From assembly GCA_958295905.1 (NCBI GenBank), contig OY282382.1, forward strand, positions 2,628,001 to 2,692,000: a stretch of 64,000 nucleotides of DNA, read 5' to 3'. A program made the position numbers and the translations under genes. The DNA is from an uncultured Vicinamibacterales bacterium (GTDB lineage Bacteria; Acidobacteriota; Vicinamibacteria; Vicinamibacterales; UBA8438). Every line of letters begins with the position of its first letter. Positions within the stretch are counted from its first letter, which is position 1. The notes under the pieces were generated by a model. It worked only from the letters and a program-made list of their open reading frames with translations, did no database searches and was not told the origin of the DNA. Of the stretch, positions 52,943 to 61,847 are shown piece after piece.

Positions 52943-53103
52943 CATCCCACGCTGACTGCGCGTGACGGCCCGCCCTCGATTCGAGGGGTCGCCACCGTCT
53001 TGCCGACCGGTCGGCGCCGCGTGAGACCCACGATTCCGCACGTCCGGAACCCCGGGACCCGCCACGATTCCGCCTGCGCACGGCGGTGGCGGAGCGTGGG
53101 ATG
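52943..53103 (-). repeat. 161-bp inverted-end repeat, copy 4
   Basis: It begins CATCCCACGCT, contains GATTCGAGGGGTCGCCACCG and CACGATTCCGCACGTCCGGA, and ends AGCGTGGGATG; orientation is opposite to the copies at 30856-31199. It separates the toxin-antitoxin pair from the alpha/beta hydrolase gene. Confidence 0.85.
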
Positions 53104-53273
53104 GTCCTGCGCGTGAGGCGTCGTGGACCGGCGCGGTCCAGCGCCGTCAGCGGGCCGCCCGCCGCCGGTGAACGATCGCCGGTCCACGGCGGCCACGGCG
53201 GCCGGACATGGCGTAGTATTGCGGGGTTGCGTCTGCGCCCCCGCCGCAGCGGGGGGAGAAACGGAGTTCATTC

Positions 53274-54233
53274 TTGCGAATCATCTGCGCATTGCTGCTC
53301 GTGGGTCTGCTCGGTCTCGCCCCGGTGGAGGCCGGCGCCCAGGTGACCCTCACCGACTGGATGGGACGGTCGGCCACCTTCGAGAAGGGCGAGGTCGACT
53401 CGGACGGCGTCAACATCGCGTATCACGCGGCCGGCGAGGGTCCCCTCGTGGTGTTCGTGCACAGCATCACCGGGCCGTGGTTCGATTTCCGCCACCAACT
53501 GGTGGCGCTCTCCGAGGGGCGCCGGGTGGTGTCGATGTCGACCCGCGGCACCGACGAGAGCGGCAAGCCGGAGGGGGTCGAGCACTACGCGTCGGCCCGC
53601 ATCGCCGACGACATTGAGGCGATCATCGACCACTTCGGCGAGGAGCGGGCCACCGTGGTCGGGCAGGACAGCGGCGGTCTCCACGCCTGGCACTTCGCGA
53701 TGACCCGCCCGGAGCGGACCGAGCGCCTGATCTCGCTGGGGTCGATTCATCCCGCGGGGCTCATTCGGGAGCTGATCGACAACCCGGACCAGCAGCGCGC
53801 GAGCACGTTCCAGCGCAACATGCAGGAGAACCCGGAGGCGGGCGCGCAGTTCGGGGCGAGGCTGCGGAGCGGCCGGGCGCGGCCCGGCGACACGCCGGAG
53901 CTGGCCCGGCTGCGGCGGGCGGCGTACGACCGCCTGTACGTCGAGTCGATCGTCAACTTCTACAAGGCCAACTGGCCGTACTCGCCGGTGACGGCGGAGA
54001 CCGAAGGGTTCGGGTTCGCGATGGACGCGTTTCCGCCGGTGCAGGCGCCGACCCTGTTCATCTACGGCAAGAACAGCGGGCCGTTCCTGAACGAGACCCT
54101 GAACGGCATCTGGAGCCGGGTCGAGGGCCCGCTGACGATCCACGTCCTGCCGGGGGTGGGGCACGGACCCCACAACGAGGCGCCGGAGTTCGTCACCCCG
54201 CGCATCGTGGAGTGGCTGGACACGGGGCGGTAG
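53274..54233 (+). CDS. Secreted alpha/beta hydrolase of the Asp-nucleophile type (epoxide hydrolase-like)
   Basis: TTG 53274 follows AACGGAGTTCATTC; 319 residues with signal peptide (cleavage near AGAQV). After GVNIAYHAAGEGPLVVFVHSITGPWFDFRHQLVALSEGRRVV, with an oxyanion HSITG motif, the elbow is VVGQDSGGLHAWHF (about 128-141), so the nucleophile is Asp, as in epoxide hydrolases and haloalkane or fluoroacetate dehalogenases. The late GVGHGPHNEAPE holds the His (about 295). A helical cap lies between. Substrate unknown. Confidence 0.88.
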   Translation: MRIICALLLVGLLGLAPVEAGAQVTLTDWMGRSATFEKGEVDSDGVNIAYHAAGEGPLVVFVHSITGPWFDFRHQLVALSEGRRVVSMSTRGTDESGKPEGVEHYASARIADDIEAIIDHFGEERATVVGQDSGGLHAWHFAMTRPERTERLISLGSIHPAGLIRELIDNPDQQRASTFQRNMQENPEAGAQFGARLRSGRARPGDTPELARLRRAAYDRLYVESIVNFYKANWPYSPVTAETEGFGFAMDAFPPVQAPTLFIYGKNSGPFLNETLNGIWSRVEGPLTIHVLPGVGHGPHNEAPEFVTPRIVEWLDTGR

Positions 54234-54523
54234 CGCGCATCGGAGGGACGCGGATCGCCGACACGCCGGTCGGACGGACCGGGATCCGCGGCGGCGGCCC
54301 GAGCGAGCCGGCAATGCTGTTCGCGGCGGCGACGATGCCCGACTCCGATCCCCACAGGTCGTGGTCGACGACCCGTGGGGATTAGGCGCTTCGGGTGACG
54401 GTTGACCACCGGTCGCAGAACGCGTGAAACGGCTGGCGACCGGTGGTATTCTGACCGGAACGGGATTCGGGACGAACGCGCGCGTCCGGCCGCGTTCGCA
54501 TTCGGGATTATGAGGAGGGTGCC

Positions 54524-55516
54524 GTGAGACTGAAAGCGCTGTTTCTCGTCGTGGCGGTGTTCGCGGCGGCGTCGTTCGCGGCGGGGCAGGAGTGGGCGCC
54601 GCCCCGGACGGCCGACGGCCACCCCGACCTGCAGGGGGTCTGGGCCAACAACAACGTGACGCCGCTCGAGCGGCCCGAGGTGCTCGGCGGGCGCGAGACC
54701 CTGACCGACGAGGAGGTGGCGGCGCTGCAGGCGCGCGCCGGCGAACTGTTCAACGCCGACGCGGACGACGCCGCCTTCGGCGACAGCGTCTTCGCGGCGG
54801 CGCTGGCCGAGGCCGAGTCGTTCTCGTCGCGCGACCGGGCGACCGGCAACTACAATCACTTCTGGATGGTCGAGCGCGACTGGGACAACCGGACCTCGCT
54901 GATCGTCGATCCGCCCGACGGGCGGCTGCCGGCCCGCACCGAGGCGGCGCAGGCGCGGGCGGCGTCGCGGGCGGCGGCGCGGCAGCGCCACGCTTGGGGG
55001 CCGGAAGACCGCAGCCTCGGCGAGCGGTGCATCACGTGGGGCGCGCCGCGGCTGGGGGCCGGCTACAACAGCTATCTGCAGGTCTTCCAGAGCGCGGGCC
55101 ACGTCGTGCTCTACCAGGAGATGGGCGGGCCGCGGGTCATTCCGCTGACCGACGCCCCGCACGTGGACGACAGCGTCCGGCTGTGGCACGGGGACTCGCG
55201 GGGGCACTGGGAAGGCGACACGCTGGTGGTCGAGACCAGGAACTACTCGCCGCAGGCGTCGTTGATGGGCTCGGCCGGCGCCGGCCTGCACGTGCTGGAG
55301 CGGTTCACCCGCGCCAGCGGCGACGTGCTGCAGTACGAGGTCACGGTGACCGATCCGGACACCTGGGCGGCGCCGTGGACGGCGATGATTCCATTGCGCC
55401 ATTCGACCGACCCGGTTTTCGAGTACGCCTGCCACGAGGGCAACATCGGCATGGAAGGCATCATGGCCGGCGCCCGGGCTCTGGAGAAGGCCGAAGCCGC
55501 GGGCGGCGGCCAGTAA
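54524..55516 (+). CDS. Secreted protein of unknown function, paralogue of 40536
   Basis: GTG 54524 follows TGAGGAGGGTGCC. 330 residues, signal peptide ending near FAAGQ. It shares with the product at 40536 GHPDLQGVWANNNVTPLERPE, LTDEEVAAL, SLIVDPPDGRLP, ERCITWGAPRLG, WHGDSRGHWEGDTLVVET, LERFTRASGDVLQYEVTVTDPDTWAAPWTAMI and YACHEGNIGMEGIMAGAR. The central insertion (about 60-110) is longer. Function unknown. Its last 185 bases are duplicated just downstream. Confidence 0.85.
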   Translation: MRLKALFLVVAVFAAASFAAGQEWAPPRTADGHPDLQGVWANNNVTPLERPEVLGGRETLTDEEVAALQARAGELFNADADDAAFGDSVFAAALAEAESFSSRDRATGNYNHFWMVERDWDNRTSLIVDPPDGRLPARTEAAQARAASRAAARQRHAWGPEDRSLGERCITWGAPRLGAGYNSYLQVFQSAGHVVLYQEMGGPRVIPLTDAPHVDDSVRLWHGDSRGHWEGDTLVVETRNYSPQASLMGSAGAGLHVLERFTRASGDVLQYEVTVTDPDTWAAPWTAMIPLRHSTDPVFEYACHEGNIGMEGIMAGARALEKAEAAGGGQ

Positions 55517-55538
55517 CACGGCCGCGGCGGCGTGACTG

Positions 55539-55690
55539 CAGTACGAGGTCACGGTGACCGATCCGGATACCTGGGCGGCGCCGTGGACGGCGATGATTCC
55601 GTTGCGCCATTGAGGGCAACATCGGCATGGAAGGCATCATGGCCGGTGCCCGGGCTCTGGAGAAGGCCGAAGCCGCGGGCGGCCGGTAAC
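55539..55690 (+). pseudogene. Duplicated, deleted 3' end of the preceding gene
   Basis: TGCAGTACGAGGTCACGGTG at 55539 repeats 55331, continuing almost identically to GATTCC-TTGCGCCATT, then jumps to GAGGGCAACATCGGCATGGA, losing about 35 bases including the YACH codons, and ends with the same GAAGCCGCGGGCGGC and stop. It is a partial tandem copy and cannot be translated alone. Confidence 0.9.
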
Positions 55691-55713
55691 ACGGCTTGCG
55701 AGGATACGAGACC

Positions 55714-57300
55714 ATGAGACGTCTGATCACGTTCATCACCGCGACGGCCGCGGCGGCCGCGCTCGCCGCGGCGGCGACGGTCGCCGCGACCGCCAACACG
55801 GCGCCGGAGGGCGCGGTGCAGTCCGCTTCGGCCCCGGCGAGCTGCGACAGCTTGGCGTCGCTCGTCCTGCCGAACACCACCATCACCGGCGCGGGCCTCG
55901 TAGAGGCCGGCGCGTTCACGCCCCCCGGGCCTCAGAACGACCGGGCGCGGGCGGCGGCCGCGCGCACCTACGGGGGGCTGCCGGCGTTCTGCCGCGTCGA
56001 GGCGACGCTGGCGCCGTCGGACGATTCCGACATCAAGGTCGAGGTGTGGCTGCCCGCGGCCGACTGGAACGGCAAGTACCAGGCCGTCGGCAACGGCGCG
56101 TTCACGGGGTCGATCCGGCACAACTCGATGGCCGCCGCCCTCGCCCGCGGCTACGCCAGCAGCTCGACCGACACCGGGCACGAGGGCAACACCGCGAGCT
56201 TCGGGCTCGGACATCCCGAGAAGGTCATCGACTTCGGCTGGCGCTCGATCGAGGAGATGTCGGTGACGGCCAAGGCCGCCATCGAGGCCTACTACGGCGA
56301 GGCTCCGGAGTACTCGTACTGGAACGGGTGCTCGGCCGGCGGGCGCCAGGCCATGAAGGCCGCGCAGCGCTTGCCCGAGCACTTCGACGGCATTATCGCG
56401 GGGGCGCCGGGCAACGACTGGACGGGCCGGGCCGGCGGGGCGCTGCGCGTCGCCAAGCCGCTCGAGGCCAACGAGGCGGCCCGCCTCACGGCCGACCTGC
56501 GCGAGCTGGTGCACGGGGCGGTTCTCGAGGCGTGCGACGCCGGCGACGGCGTGACCGACGGGGTCGTGGGCGATCCCGAGCGGTGCGGCTTCGACCCGGC
56601 GGTGCTGCAGTGCGCGGACGGCCAGAGCGGGTCGTGCCTCTCGGCGGCCCAGGTGAACACCGTGCGCATGCTCTACTCGTCGCCCGAGAACCCCCGGTCG
56701 GGGCGTCCCATCACCGGGCTCCTGCCCGGCAGCGAGCTGGGCTGGACGGATCTGGGCTGGACCCGCTCGGCGCGGGCGACCGGGCTCGAGCAGTTCCGGT
56801 ACCTGACGTTCGCCGACCCCGAGTGGACGATCGATCGGTTCAACTTCGAGACCGACATCGTGGCCGCCGAAGAGGTCGACAACGACACCCTGAACGCGCT
56901 CGACCCGAACCTGCGGCCGTTCTTCGACCGCGGGGGCAGGCTGATCTCCTACCACGGCTGGGCCGATCCGCAGATCTCGCCGGCGAACGCGACCCAGTAC
57001 TACCGGCGGGTCGTGGACGCCGTCGGCGACGCCGACACGGTGCACGACCACTACCGGCTGTTCATGGCTCCGGGCATGGGGCACTGCGGCGGCGGGGCGG
57101 GACCAAGCCGGTTCGACATGCTGACCGCCCTCGAGAACTGGGTCGAGCGGGGTGAGGCGCCCGATCACATCGTGGCCTCCCGCGAGCGCGACGGGATGGT
57201 GGATCGCACCCGCCCGCTCTGCCCGTATCCGCAGCAGGCGGTCTACACGGGCACCGGGAGCACCGACGACGCCGAGAACTTCGTCTGCCGCGCGCCCTGA
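55714..57300 (+). CDS. Tannase/feruloyl esterase family protein, secreted
   Basis: ATG 55714 with GCGAGGATACGAGACC upstream. 528 residues; an Ala-rich signal peptide precedes CDSLASLVLPNTTITGAGLVEAGAF, the normal beginning of the family, whose first Cys is in CDSL. The nucleophile is in GCSAGGRQAMKAAQRLPEHFDGIIAGAP (Ser about 208), with the neighbouring Cys that bonds to a Cys near the His. Triad Asp and His lie in LISYHGWADPQISP (about 415) and MAPGMGHCGGG (about 456). Substrates are gallic or ferulic acid esters of plants. A terminator-like hairpin follows the stop. Confidence 0.92.
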   Translation: MRRLITFITATAAAAALAAAATVAATANTAPEGAVQSASAPASCDSLASLVLPNTTITGAGLVEAGAFTPPGPQNDRARAAAARTYGGLPAFCRVEATLAPSDDSDIKVEVWLPAADWNGKYQAVGNGAFTGSIRHNSMAAALARGYASSSTDTGHEGNTASFGLGHPEKVIDFGWRSIEEMSVTAKAAIEAYYGEAPEYSYWNGCSAGGRQAMKAAQRLPEHFDGIIAGAPGNDWTGRAGGALRVAKPLEANEAARLTADLRELVHGAVLEACDAGDGVTDGVVGDPERCGFDPAVLQCADGQSGSCLSAAQVNTVRMLYSSPENPRSGRPITGLLPGSELGWTDLGWTRSARATGLEQFRYLTFADPEWTIDRFNFETDIVAAEEVDNDTLNALDPNLRPFFDRGGRLISYHGWADPQISPANATQYYRRVVDAVGDADTVHDHYRLFMAPGMGHCGGGAGPSRFDMLTALENWVERGEAPDHIVASRERDGMVDRTRPLCPYPQQAVYTGTGSTDDAENFVCRAP

Positions 57301-57332
57301 CGGCGCGGCTCAGATGCGGGTGCGACGTACGC

Positions 57333-57369
57333 AGGCCGGCCGGGGTCTTCGACGACCTCCGGCCGGCCT
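57333..57369 (+). terminator. Strong hairpin after the tannase-like gene
   Basis: AGGCCGGCCGG (57333-57343) pairs with CCGGCCGGCCT (57359-57369), with GGTC/GACC inside, followed by GTTTC. It lies 33 bases after the stop and between convergent genes. Confidence 0.6.
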
Positions 57370-57450
57370 GTTTCACGTACCGCGGCCGGTCTTGCGCCGC
57401 GCCAAGTTTCTCGCCTGCGAACGGCCGGAAAGTGGCTGGCGCCGCCGACG

Positions 57451-57939
57451 TTAGCGCGTGTCGAAGCGGATGTTGAACCAGGTGATGCCGTCGGTGTCGC
57501 GGATGCCGTGGGGCACCCCGGCCGGGATGAAGATGACGTCGCCGGCCGCGATGACCCGCTCCGACCCGCCGCGGATGGCCGCGCCGCGCTGGCCGGCGAC
57601 GGGCCCGCCCTGCTCGTCGACGATCTGCCCGCCGGTGACGAGGGTGCCCGAGCCCTCCCGAATCACGTAGACGTCGGTGGTCCGGGGGTGCATCAAGGCG
57701 GTCTCGGCGTTGCTGATGCGCCGGATGTTGACGTTGTAGCTGCCCCCCTCGAGCAGTCGCGTGGTCACCTGTCCCTCCGCGTCCATCTCCTGAATGATCG
57801 TGTCGATCTCGGCGGTCGGGAAGTCGACGGCGCGGTCGGTCGGTGCCTGCTGCCGTATCTCGATCTGGGCGACGAGAACGACGGCCGCCGTCAGTCCGAT
57901 CGCCAACCCGCCGGCGAGGCCGAGGCAGAATCTGCGCAT
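57451..57939 (-). CDS. Membrane-anchored or secreted cupin-domain protein
   Basis: ATG 57939 follows CAGGAGGACACC; 162 residues. A hydrophobic N-terminus (FCLGLAGGLAIGLTAAVVLVAQ) lacks an obvious cleavage site. The cupin core has GSYNVNIRRISNAETALMHPRTTDVYVIREGSGTLVTGG and VIAAGDVIFIPAGVPHGIRDTDGITWFNIRF. The first metal site is altered (H-P-x-T-T-D-V rather than H-x-H-x4-E) while the second H is kept. So metal binding is doubtful. It may be a sugar- or ligand-binding protein. Confidence 0.85.
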   Translation of the reverse strand: MRRFCLGLAGGLAIGLTAAVVLVAQIEIRQQAPTDRAVDFPTAEIDTIIQEMDAEGQVTTRLLEGGSYNVNIRRISNAETALMHPRTTDVYVIREGSGTLVTGGQIVDEQGGPVAGQRGAAIRGGSERVIAAGDVIFIPAGVPHGIRDTDGITWFNIRFDTR

Positions 57940-58100
57940 GGTGTCCTCCTGGTTTGTTGTCGTCCGCGCGACTTTGTCGGCGTCCGCGCGACCCGCCTGT
58001 CGACGGAGGCGCAGGGGCGGGCCGATCCCGGTCGCCCGATGCCCGGCCGACGTGCTGCGCTCCCCCGATTCCTCCGGCTTCGTTGGTAGAATAGTCCTTG

Positions 58101-58146
58101 GCCCGGCAATCGTCGCCTTCGGTGCCGATTGCCGCCCGACCAACCC
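58101..58146 (-). repeat. REP-like repeat, half copy (inverted)
   Basis: GCCCGGCAATCGTCGCC and GGTGCCGATTGCCGCCCGACCAACC are the complement of the second hairpin of the repeat at 26663. The spacer 57940-58323 has no gene. Confidence 0.65.
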
Positions 58147-58323
58147 GACCACGGAGTCGGCGCCTCCTGCGGGGAGGCGGCGCCGTTTCGACGGCGCAAC
58201 TCCTGGTCGGCAAGAGCGGCACGGTCGGACGGGCGCGTTGGCATCGCTGTTGCAGCGATACGCGCGTGGACGATGGGGACGCACCGTCGGGCGGAAGGGG
58301 CTCCGGGCGGTGAGGAGCGGACG

Positions 58324-58581
58324 ATGGCCGGGGTGCACGTTCCGAAAGCAGCCGCGGCCGAAGGGACCGGCTCGGGGATCGATGATCGCCTGCGGGCGGT
58401 AGAGGCGGGTCTGGTCAGACTCGAGACCAGATTCGAAACGGAGATGAAGCACGTCGCGACGAAGACCGACCTCGAACGGCACTTCAACCGTCTGCTGCGG
58501 TGGGGGCTCGGCATCATGATCACGGCCACCGGCGCGCTGTCGGCGATCATCTTCGGGATCCTGGGTGCGAACGGTGGTTGA
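58324..58581 (+). CDS. Small coiled-coil membrane protein, tandem copy 1
   Basis: ATG 58324 follows GTGAGGAGCGGACG. 85 residues: an Ala-rich head (MAGVHVPKAAAAEGTGSGID), a coiled coil (DRLRAVEAGLVRLETRFETEMKHVATKTDLERHFNRLLRW) and a membrane helix (GLGIMITATGALSAIIFGILGANGG). It is followed by two close copies. Resembles the anchor part of DUF1640-like proteins. Function unknown. Confidence 0.7.
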   Translation: MAGVHVPKAAAAEGTGSGIDDRLRAVEAGLVRLETRFETEMKHVATKTDLERHFNRLLRWGLGIMITATGALSAIIFGILGANGG

Positions 58582-58609
58582 CGGGAGACCGGCGGGAGAG
58601 GGGCGGACG

Positions 58610-58861
58610 ATGAGCGCCGGCGCGCACGTTCCGACCGCAGCCGCGGGCGCCCTGGTGGCCGGTTCCGGAGTCGACACCCGTTTGCGGGCGGTGGAAGAGC
58701 GCTTGGCCCGACTGGAGACGGAGATGAAGCACGTCGCGACGAAGACCGACCTCGAACGGCACTTCAACCGTCTGCTGCGGTGGGGGCTCGGCATCATGAT
58801 CACGGCCACCGGTGCGTTGTCGGCCATCATTTTCGGTATTCTGGGTGCGAACGGTGGTTGA
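58610..58861 (+). CDS. Small coiled-coil membrane protein, tandem copy 2
   Basis: ATG 58610 follows CGGGAGAGGGGCGG. 83 residues: head MSAGAHVPTAAAGALVAG, coiled coil DTRLRAVEERLARLETEMKHVATKTDLERHFNRLLRW and the same membrane helix as copy 1. The spacer and leader are nearly identical between copies 2 and 3. Confidence 0.7.
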   Translation: MSAGAHVPTAAAGALVAGSGVDTRLRAVEERLARLETEMKHVATKTDLERHFNRLLRWGLGIMITATGALSAIIFGILGANGG

Positions 58862-58889
58862 CGGGAGACCGGCGGGAGAGGGGCGGACG

Positions 58890-59033
58890 ATGAGCGCCGG
58901 CGCGCGCGTTCCGACCGCAGCCGCGGGCGTCCTGGTGGCCGGCTCCGGAGTCGACACCCGTTTGCGGGCGGTGGACGAGCGCTTGGCCCGATTGGAAACG
59001 GCGATGAAGCACTTCGCCACGAACGGCAACTGA
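58890..59033 (+). CDS. Small coiled-coil protein, tandem copy 3, lacking the membrane helix
   Basis: ATG 58890. 47 residues: MSAGARVPTAAAGVLVAG, DTRLRAVDERLARLETAMKHFATNGN and stop. The last residues are changed and the membrane helix is missing, so this is a truncated copy and may be inactive. The carboxylesterase gene follows after 44 bases. Confidence 0.6.
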   Translation: MSAGARVPTAAAGVLVAGSGVDTRLRAVDERLARLETAMKHFATNGN

Positions 59034-59077
59034 TGGGCGGGCAAGAGGCGACGAATGCCCGTCTGGGAGAGATAACG

Positions 59078-60724
59078 ATGCGCACGACGAGAAACAGCGT
59101 GGTTTTCGGGCTGTCCGCGCTCTTGGTGGCGGCCGGCGTGGTCGGCGCCGCCGCCCAGTCCGAGCGCGGGCCGGTGGTGCTGACGCCGTCCGGCGAGCTC
59201 GAAGGGGTGTGGGCCGATGCGGGGGGCGGCGTCTCGGTGTTCCGGGGCGTGCCCTTCGCGCAGCCCCCGGTCGGCGGGCGGCGCTGGCGCCCGCCCGTCG
59301 CGGTCGAGGCCTGGGACGGAACGCGGGCGGCCGCCGAGTTCGGTCCGGCGTGCTGGCAGGCCCGCAACGCCGACAACTCGCCCTATGCGCGGGGCGAGCT
59401 GCCGCGCAGCGAGGACTGCCTGACGTTGAACCTGTGGACGGCGGCGCGGGTGGGCGAACGCCGGCCGGTCATGGTGTGGTTCCACGGCGGCGGACACAGC
59501 TCGGGCACGGGCAGCGCCACGATCTTCGACGGCACGGCGATGGCGAAGAAGGGCGTGGTGATGGTGACCGCCAACTACCGTCTGGGGCCTCTCGGCTTCC
59601 TCGCGCATCCCGCTCTGACCGCCGAGTCGGCGGAGCAGGCGTCGGGCAACTACGGCATCCTCGACCACGTCGCGACCCTCGAGTGGGTGCGCGACAACAT
59701 CGCGGCGTTCGGCGGCGATCCCGGCAACGTCACCATCTTCGGCCAGTCGGCCGGATCCTGGTCGGTCTGCGTGCTGCAGGCGTCGCCCCTGGCGAAGGGG
59801 CTGTTCCACAAGGCCATCGGCCACTCGGGCGGGTGCTTCGGCGCCCCGCGCGCCCACCTGGCGACGACCGGCGGGTCGGCGACCGCGGTCTCGGGCCACG
59901 ACGCGGGTCTGGCCGTCGCGGCCAGACTCGGCGTCGAGGGCGGGGGCGCGGATGCGGCGGCGGCGCTCCGGGCGGTGGAGCCCGAGGCGTTGCTGGAGGC
60001 CGGGCGCGGAACCGGGGTGGTGGTCGACGGCTGGGTGCTGCCCGACCTGCCCGACGCGATCTTCGCGGCCGGCGGCCAGAACGACGTGCCGGTGATCGTC
60101 GGCTCGATGTCCGACGAAGGCACGACCCTCTACGCGGGCATGGCCGGGCCGCCGCGGGACGAGTTCGTGGCGGGACTGCGGGATCGGTACGGCGACCGGG
60201 CCGATGCGCTGCTTGATGCGTATGCCGGCGAGATCGCCGCGTCGACCCGCACCGCCGGCCAGGCGATCCAGGCCGACCGCAGCTTCACGTGGCAGATGCG
60301 CGCCTGGGCGCGGGCGCACGCCGACGCCAACGATGTCTATCTCTACTTCTTCAGCCACGCCCCGCCGGTGTTCCGGCTCTATCTGCCCGACCGGCCGGCG
60401 CTCGACTTCCCGGGTGGCCTGCGCGGCGGCGGCGCGTACCATTCCGGCGATCTCGCTTACGCGTTCGACAACGTCGGGCTCGTCGGCGTCGGCTGGAACG
60501 CGCGCGACCACGAGCTCTCGGACCAGATGTCGCAGTACTGGGCGAACTTCGCGAAGACCGGCGACCCGAACGGGGAGGGCCTGCCGCGCTGGCCGAAGTA
60601 CGACCGCGGGGGCGAGCCGGTCATCGAGTTCGCGACCTTCGGGACGGCGGCGGCCAGCAAGATACGCGAGACCAAGCTCGACCTCTTCGACGCCTCCTAC
60701 CGGGCGGCGGAGACCGACCAGTAG
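59078..60724 (+). CDS. Type B carboxylesterase, secreted
   Basis: ATG 59078 follows GGGAGAGATAACG. 548 residues, signal peptide ending near GAAAQ. Family hallmarks: FRGVPFAQPPVGGRRW, EDCLTLNLW (about 109-117), the oxyanion HGGGHSSGTG, FGQSAGSWSVCV (Ser about 223), Glu in GSMSDEGTTLY (about 347) and His in GGAYHSGDLAYAF (about 455). It would hydrolyse carboxylic esters outside the cytoplasm. A bidirectional hairpin follows. Confidence 0.93.
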   Translation: MRTTRNSVVFGLSALLVAAGVVGAAAQSERGPVVLTPSGELEGVWADAGGGVSVFRGVPFAQPPVGGRRWRPPVAVEAWDGTRAAAEFGPACWQARNADNSPYARGELPRSEDCLTLNLWTAARVGERRPVMVWFHGGGHSSGTGSATIFDGTAMAKKGVVMVTANYRLGPLGFLAHPALTAESAEQASGNYGILDHVATLEWVRDNIAAFGGDPGNVTIFGQSAGSWSVCVLQASPLAKGLFHKAIGHSGGCFGAPRAHLATTGGSATAVSGHDAGLAVAARLGVEGGGADAAAALRAVEPEALLEAGRGTGVVVDGWVLPDLPDAIFAAGGQNDVPVIVGSMSDEGTTLYAGMAGPPRDEFVAGLRDRYGDRADALLDAYAGEIAASTRTAGQAIQADRSFTWQMRAWARAHADANDVYLYFFSHAPPVFRLYLPDRPALDFPGGLRGGGAYHSGDLAYAFDNVGLVGVGWNARDHELSDQMSQYWANFAKTGDPNGEGLPRWPKYDRGGEPVIEFATFGTAAASKIRETKLDLFDASYRAAETDQ

Positions 60725-60757
60725 GCGTCTGCCGCAGGCGTCCGTGGAAGCCGTCAC

Positions 60758-60791
60758 CCGGACCCTCCTCCGATGCCGGGGGAGGGTCCGG
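60758..60791. terminator. Bidirectional hairpin between convergent genes
   Basis: CCGGACCCTCC (60758-60768) pairs with GGAGGGTCCGG (60781-60791), an 11-bp stem midway between the carboxylesterase stop and the VOC-protein stop. No T-run is present. Confidence 0.6.
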
Positions 60792-60809
60792 AGCGTGGTT
60801 TCCGGCCGC

Positions 60810-61337
60810 TCAGCATCCCCGTTCGGGCGGGGCGCCCTCGAAGCGTTCGGTCACCGCCGAGAGCTGCACGACCAAGCCGTCCGGGTCGGGAACGAGGACG
60901 CTGCCTCCGCCGCCCCGCACGCCTTCGAAGCCGGCGTCCTCGAGCGCCGTGATCACCCGCTCGGCGTCGAAGTCCTCTATCCCGACCCCGAAGTGATCCA
61001 TCTCGCCGGCGGCCGCGCTGCCCGCGGTCAGGCTGCAGTTGCCCCCTTCGACGGGGCACAGGCTGATGAGGCCGCCGTCGGGGAAGTCGAGCGCGTAGGC
61101 GTCGCCGACGATGTAGCGCCGGGCCGGCAGCCCCAGCAGATTGCGGTAGAACGCCTCCGACCGGTCGAGGTCGGCGACCCCGACGTTGACGTGATGCAGC
61201 GTGCGGGCCCGGACGCTGCCCGTCTGGGCGCGGGCGCCCGCCGGCAGGGCCATGGCGGTGAAGGCGCCCAGCACCTGCCGCCGGGTCAGCTTGCCATCCT
61301 CGTACTGTTTCAATAACGTGTCGAAGGTGTCTCTCAT
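60810..61337 (-). CDS. Tat-exported VOC (glyoxalase/dioxygenase-fold) protein
   Basis: ATG 61337 follows AGGGAGAACCCAC; 175 residues. The leader KLTRRQVLGAFTAMALPAGARAQ is Tat-like. The VOC module HHVNVGVADLDRSEAFYRNLLGLPARR and MDHFGVGIEDFDAERVITALEDAGFEG, VLVPDPDGLVVQLSA carries H in the first repeat, H in MDHFG and E replaced by Q in VVQLS, so the classic 2-His-1-carboxylate site may be altered. Exact reaction unknown. Confidence 0.88.
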   Translation of the reverse strand: MRDTFDTLLKQYEDGKLTRRQVLGAFTAMALPAGARAQTGSVRARTLHHVNVGVADLDRSEAFYRNLLGLPARRYIVGDAYALDFPDGGLISLCPVEGGNCSLTAGSAAAGEMDHFGVGIEDFDAERVITALEDAGFEGVRGGGGSVLVPDPDGLVVQLSAVTERFEGAPPERGC

Positions 61338-61443
61338 GTGGGTTCTCCCTCCCCGGTCAGAGGGCGATTGTAGCCGCGCTTTCGGCCCGGCCGGCGCGCT
61401 GACGGTTCGGCCTGCGCGGGGTGGGCCAAGAGGCCCGTGGCGC

Positions 61444-61785
61444 AACCCGCGTTGCGCCGAGACGGGCGGGGGCGCGGGCGGTCCGAGGGGTGCCCGTGCG
61501 GCAAGGCGGGACGGGGGAGCCTGCCGGGCATACGCGGCCGAGCCGGGTTTCCGCGGACCACGTAGTCAGGCAGGAATGCATCGCGGGTCGAACCCGCGTT
61601 GCGCCGAGACGGGCGGGGGCGCGGGCGGTCCGAGGGGCGCCCGTGCGACAAGGCGGGACGGGGGAGCCTACCGGGCATACGCGGACTCCCGGCTGGTTGG
61701 TTGGGCGGCAATCGGCGCCGCAGGCGACGACTTCCGGGCCGGGTTCCGCGGAACAACGTGGTCAGGCAGGATGCATCGCGGGTCG
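61444..61785. repeat. Tandem block repeat A-B-A-(REP)-B
   Basis: Block A (AACCCGCGTTGCGCCGAGAC, then GGGGGAGCCT-CCGGGCATAC) is at 61444-61537 and 61591-61684. Block B (TTCCGCGGA-CACGT-GTCAGG, CAGGA-ATGCATCGCGGGTCG) is at 61542-61590 and 61739-61785. Between the second A and B lies a REP-like GGTTGGTTGGGCGG sequence (61694-61737). No gene is supported in 61338-61847. Confidence 0.8.
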
Positions 61786-61847
61786 TGGCCTCTTGCCACG
61801 GGCTGTCGAGGGGTCGCACGCCGGGCCGGGTCCCGTTGGAGGATGAC

